In this document: one piece after another, positions 60,471-64,000 of the stretch
Numbering within the stretch: the first letter of the stretch is position 1
Layout: every line of letters begins with the position of its first letter
Assembly (NCBI RefSeq): GCF_905475345.1
Contig: NC_066606.1
Coordinates: 3,326,501 to 3,390,500, forward strand
Reading direction: 5' to 3'
From: Vespula vulgaris
Taxonomy: Eukaryota > Arthropoda > Insecta > Hymenoptera > Vespidae
DNA length: 64,000 bases
Translations under genes and position numbers: made by a program
Notes under the pieces: model-generated
The model's input: only the letters and a program-made list of their open reading frames with translations
What the model was told of the DNA's origin: nothing
Database searches by the model: none

Positions 60471-61859
60471 TAAAATGGGGAATGTACAATTGAAACTCAA
60501 TACACCTGTATCGCAATAACGATATACGACAAAAAAATCAATGCACGAATATATAGATAATTCCAGATATCGGCAATGGAATATCTTTCACTATATTAAT
60601 TTGCTATGTTAGAAAAAGAACATGTTCTATATACATTTAGTACAATCCAGGTTCTGTATTTTTATAGATTCTCCTTCATTTTTACCGTTACATTAGAAAT
60701 GAAGTAGATAGCCGAAGTAAAGATAACTAAATCGTACTCGATATAAATTAAACTAGCTTGACTGTTTCCGTATTTTATATATTTTACGGATTATCGGATA
60801 GAGACCCTGAGATATATGTAAACATATCAGTACGAAAAATCTAGTATAAAATATAATGATATAAACTCCTATAATAATATTAGTAATAAAAACGTAATTG
60901 TTATGTCCATTGTGTATATATTGTAATAATATAATAATAATTAAGATTATATTATTAATAAAAATTTAATTCTTTATGTTAATAAATAAAAATTAATAAA
61001 ATATCTAAGGTCTCTTAATAAAAATTAAATTTTCAAGTACATTACATACTTTCTATTTTGCAATAGTAACGTCAATGAGAATATTTTATTTTTGGGAAAT
61101 ATTACATTTATGTTTATAAATATCATGTACTTTATTATTCTGGTAATATACAGCACAGTTAAAACCTTATAATCGGGGGAAACAAAGGCACATTTGTATT
61201 CTTGTATTTATTTTTCATGCAAATAACTTAAGATTACGACGGTCCGTTTTAATCGTAATATAAAAATAAATTTAATCAAAGCGGAATTGTTCCGACGGAC
61301 AACCGATGCCCAATGCGTTGAATTCGTACAAGCGACAATTCGACTTTCCTGAGATATTCTCCTATTAATGTGCAAAACTAAAAGCAAGCGACAGTCAACA
61401 GCTTATCAATGCCGTCTTTCCTATTCATTCTTGGCAGGAGGTTGTGTGTATTCCAGAACTCGTTTAAGAGTTATAAATTTGCGATATCTGATACATAATT
61501 TTCCAAAATTCAACAAATGATCCTTTATATGTTGTAATGTTTTTTCCTGTGCTTTATTCCAATGATATTTCATGTTTTCCGTTTTTAATTCGTAATGAAG
61601 GTAACGACGGTAATTTTATGAATACTTGAAAATAATCAGACCTATAACGCTACGAGCAGGTTTCGTATCCGCAAATAAAAGCTAAACTCTTCAACAATAA
61701 ACCATGTCTTGATTCCATGATGTCAAATCCCGGATGTTCCAGACGTAAAAAGTATCTCTTCTCTCAGTTTAATACCTCATCTCGACTTTGTAAAGAATCT
61801 TTCCAAATTCAATAAGACAGGAGCATGTACAGATGGACAACCGTTAATGTAAAAAATTA

Positions 61860-62850
61860 CAGATTTAAACGATCATTAACGTAACATGAAGTAGATAAAT
61901 TGCAAAATGGAGAAGAGAAACTAATGAAAAGTTGTTATCGTGATCATCATAATTGTTTCAAGATGAATTATATTACAGCGTCAACGTCTTCTCGTAACCA
62001 CACAATCCTATCGAATCTTTAAATTTTTCTATATATATTTCAGCCGTACTATTTGAAACATTGAATATAGGATACTACATATTTTAAAATGCTTTCTCTT
62101 ATGTTTCGTCCAAATGATATTTGTCGTTTTTTTGAACGATTCGATTGAAGCAAATCGGGGATTTTATGTATTTTCGAAAATCGTTACCTAGCCATGTAAG
62201 ACCACGAATGACTTTTGTATACGAAAATACTAACAAATACATTAAACTACTAAGCTCTCTTTCTCGCGAAATAGTGTCATCTCCTGTTTTCTATTCGTGT
62301 GTAGATTAATATGCAGCCACTGCTTTTTAACACAGGAAAAATTATTGCAATACTTACTCTGTTACAGTCATTTATAAGGGTGCGATTTGTTTAATGTGCT
62401 CCTTTGTTATTGATTGACCAAGATAGAAACGATGACACTCTCTTCTACGATATCTGATTAGTCTTCACTGAATCGGTTAAACGACTTAAGTTTATTTTTC
62501 TCTATGTGAAAGTTCAAAGATGTTGCAAGATTGTGAAGAGATATATAAGAGTAAAGAGCAGGTTACGCAGTCGAAATGGAAGTGTTCTTCGAGAATTTTC
62601 CTTCGTAACACGAAGCTTCCTAAAAGTAAAAAACAGAAGAAGAGGGAAGAATTTTCACTAATTAGAAGTTTCGTCGTGGAAGTGGAAGTAGCGGGTTATA
62701 TAGCTAGTCGGGTATAGTGGAATGACGCATATTATGTTTGTATGTGTATGTTATATAATATGAATCAGCTTGTACAATTATAATGATAATAATAAAGCCG
62801 ATGATGTTGATGGTAATAAAAAGAAAACACAATGATAATAATATTACGTA
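61860..62850 (+). repeat. K-M block 7
   Basis: Close to 49,030-50,010, with small indels that change the short frames (a 65-codon frame at 62,520 in a different phase). Confidence 0.7.
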
Positions 62851-62867
62851 ATAGGCAGTTTATAAAT

Positions 62868-63208
62868 CCTCTTAGATAAACGAGATTGGTCCAAAAACTT
62901 TTCATCGAAGGGCTGGTCTTCGTAAATACGTAACCGATCTGAGTATTCGAGGCAACCTTATATATCTGTACGTTGGCTCTTATAATACACACACGCACAC
63001 ATACATAATATGACAGGATGATCTTTCAATGCCCTTGCCAAGTCTCTGCCATGGTCGACAACAGACGCAGTTGATCAATAAGGATGACGGCGTCTTCGGA
63101 ATAGTCCCCTTCGAGCCACACCCTTAGTGCTGAGCAATGCTCCTACTTTTTCAGATATAGCTGGGACTCAGCTTTCGAAATATCAAATAGCTAGTGTTCT
63201 GTATCCAT
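62868..63208 (-). repeat. RB block 7 with CA microsatellite
   Basis: Close to RB5; the short CA tract is at about 62,983-63,002. Confidence 0.75.
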
Positions 63209-64000
63209 TTTCGATCTTTCATTAAATCACATAAAAAATTACCGATTACATATCAAATAATAACGGGTTTTTTAACTGAGACTAATTTTTTTGATGATAC
63301 AAGCCGGAGCAGGATATTGTACAGAAACGTGTCATATGAACTCGGAGGAACATCATTAAGGACTAACTACATGCAATTCGGCTGAATTAAAATTTTCTTC
63401 TAACAGCATAGAAAATAAAGGACCGTCCTTCGCATAATAAATAAAGGGAAAGAGAGAGGGAAAAGAAAAAAAAGAGAGAGTGGAAGACAGGGTGAGAGTG
63501 AGACAGGACGAGAAAAAGAGAGGGAGAAGGAAAAATAAAAATTAAAAAGAAAAAATACAGAGTTACCTTACATTTCATCCATTTATAACACTGGAAATAC
63601 ATATTCCTCCGAATTTTGTTTATTTTATCGTACTGAATCTATAACTGCAGATATGCCCATATTTTTGGAAATATTTGCCCATGCTTAATATAAGTATCGT
63701 CCACGATCAAACCGATTGCAAGATATTTCATCCAAATAATTGCTATCTTCACTTTTGCTTTAATTTTATCAATAGTGATACATACAATTAATATTCCAAC
63801 AGCTATAGTTTATCAATATATGAAGTATATTATCTCTTCGACACTATCTTCTCGGCACAATTTCCCGACAATATCTTGCCTTAGCGTTTTGTTGGTTACC
63901 TATACTTATGAACTGAGTGATATACTAAGTGATATACTGTTCTTTTATATTTCAATCATATATTATTTTATCAAACCTGTTACTGTCGATTTTGTTCACT
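63209..64000. repeat. RB upstream flank and 615 bp segment, second copy
   Basis: Near-identical to 50,416-51,190, including the indel segment from about 63,445; it runs off the window. Confidence 0.7.

Noticed and set aside
1..64000. CRISPR array, bacterial operons, rRNA genes, telomere repeats
   Set aside because: No short direct repeats with unique spacers, no rRNA motifs and no TTAGG-type arrays were seen on either strand.

Overview
This is an AT-rich (roughly 70% A+T by eye) piece of an animal nuclear genome. An insect is the best guess, from the Tc1/mariner fossils, the long GA, TA and CA microsatellites and the tRNA-derived repeats; nothing fixes the species. I see no intact protein-coding gene. 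The longest open frames are microsatellite translations, the antisense of a dead transposase, or frames in repeats that do not evolve like coding DNA.

The window is a nested repeat array. A basic unit of about 4.2-4.4 kb recurs. On the strand of its RNA candidate it holds: a promoter-like block, the candidate itself (called TT here, about 665-945 bp), a CGATA-rich block, a 1 kb 'K-M' block, a conserved 'RB' block with a microsatellite always at the same place, and a GA/CT tract. Units 1-4 (about 3-18.9 kb) read on the minus strand. Units 6-8 (about 43.1-56 kb) are largely their inverted copy, so the window is an imperfect palindrome around a spacer of about 24 kb. A further unit starts at 57.9 kb and runs off the right end. 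The spacer holds more diverged material: RB4, a half TT (30.4 kb), a strongly diverged TT5 (38 kb), tandem repeats and unique AT-rich DNA. The window opens with a decayed Tc1-type transposase, and a related copy lies at 28.8-29.5 kb.

The main result is the TT family: nine paired copies and one half copy. Each has a tRNA-like module T1 at its 5' end, 516-797 bp of spacer, a second tRNA-like module T2, and then AA plus a T7-T9 run. T2 reads as the 5' half of a tRNA (acceptor strand, positions 8-9, D arm, 5' anticodon strand). T1 ends as the 3' half (3' anticodon strand, variable loop, T arm, acceptor strand). In the best copies T2 plus T1 pair perfectly in acceptor, anticodon and T stems, which is the layout of a circularly permuted tRNA gene. 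The 5' end of T1 and the 3' end of T2 are also complementary. In the most diverged copy (TT5) an anticodon-stem pair has changed on both sides, in modules 0.5 kb apart. All nine copies have a TATATAAAC-type box starting exactly 33 bp before T1 and a CAGAAAAATAA motif about 95 bp before it. Runs of T are rare inside the element on the RNA strand but follow T2. I infer a Pol III-transcribed structured RNA family, or its recent fossils. Transcription, processing and function cannot be shown from sequence.

Numbering inside T1 and T2 follows standard tRNA positions (1-7/66-72 acceptor, 10-13/22-25 D stem, 27-31/39-43 anticodon stem, 49-53/61-65 T stem).
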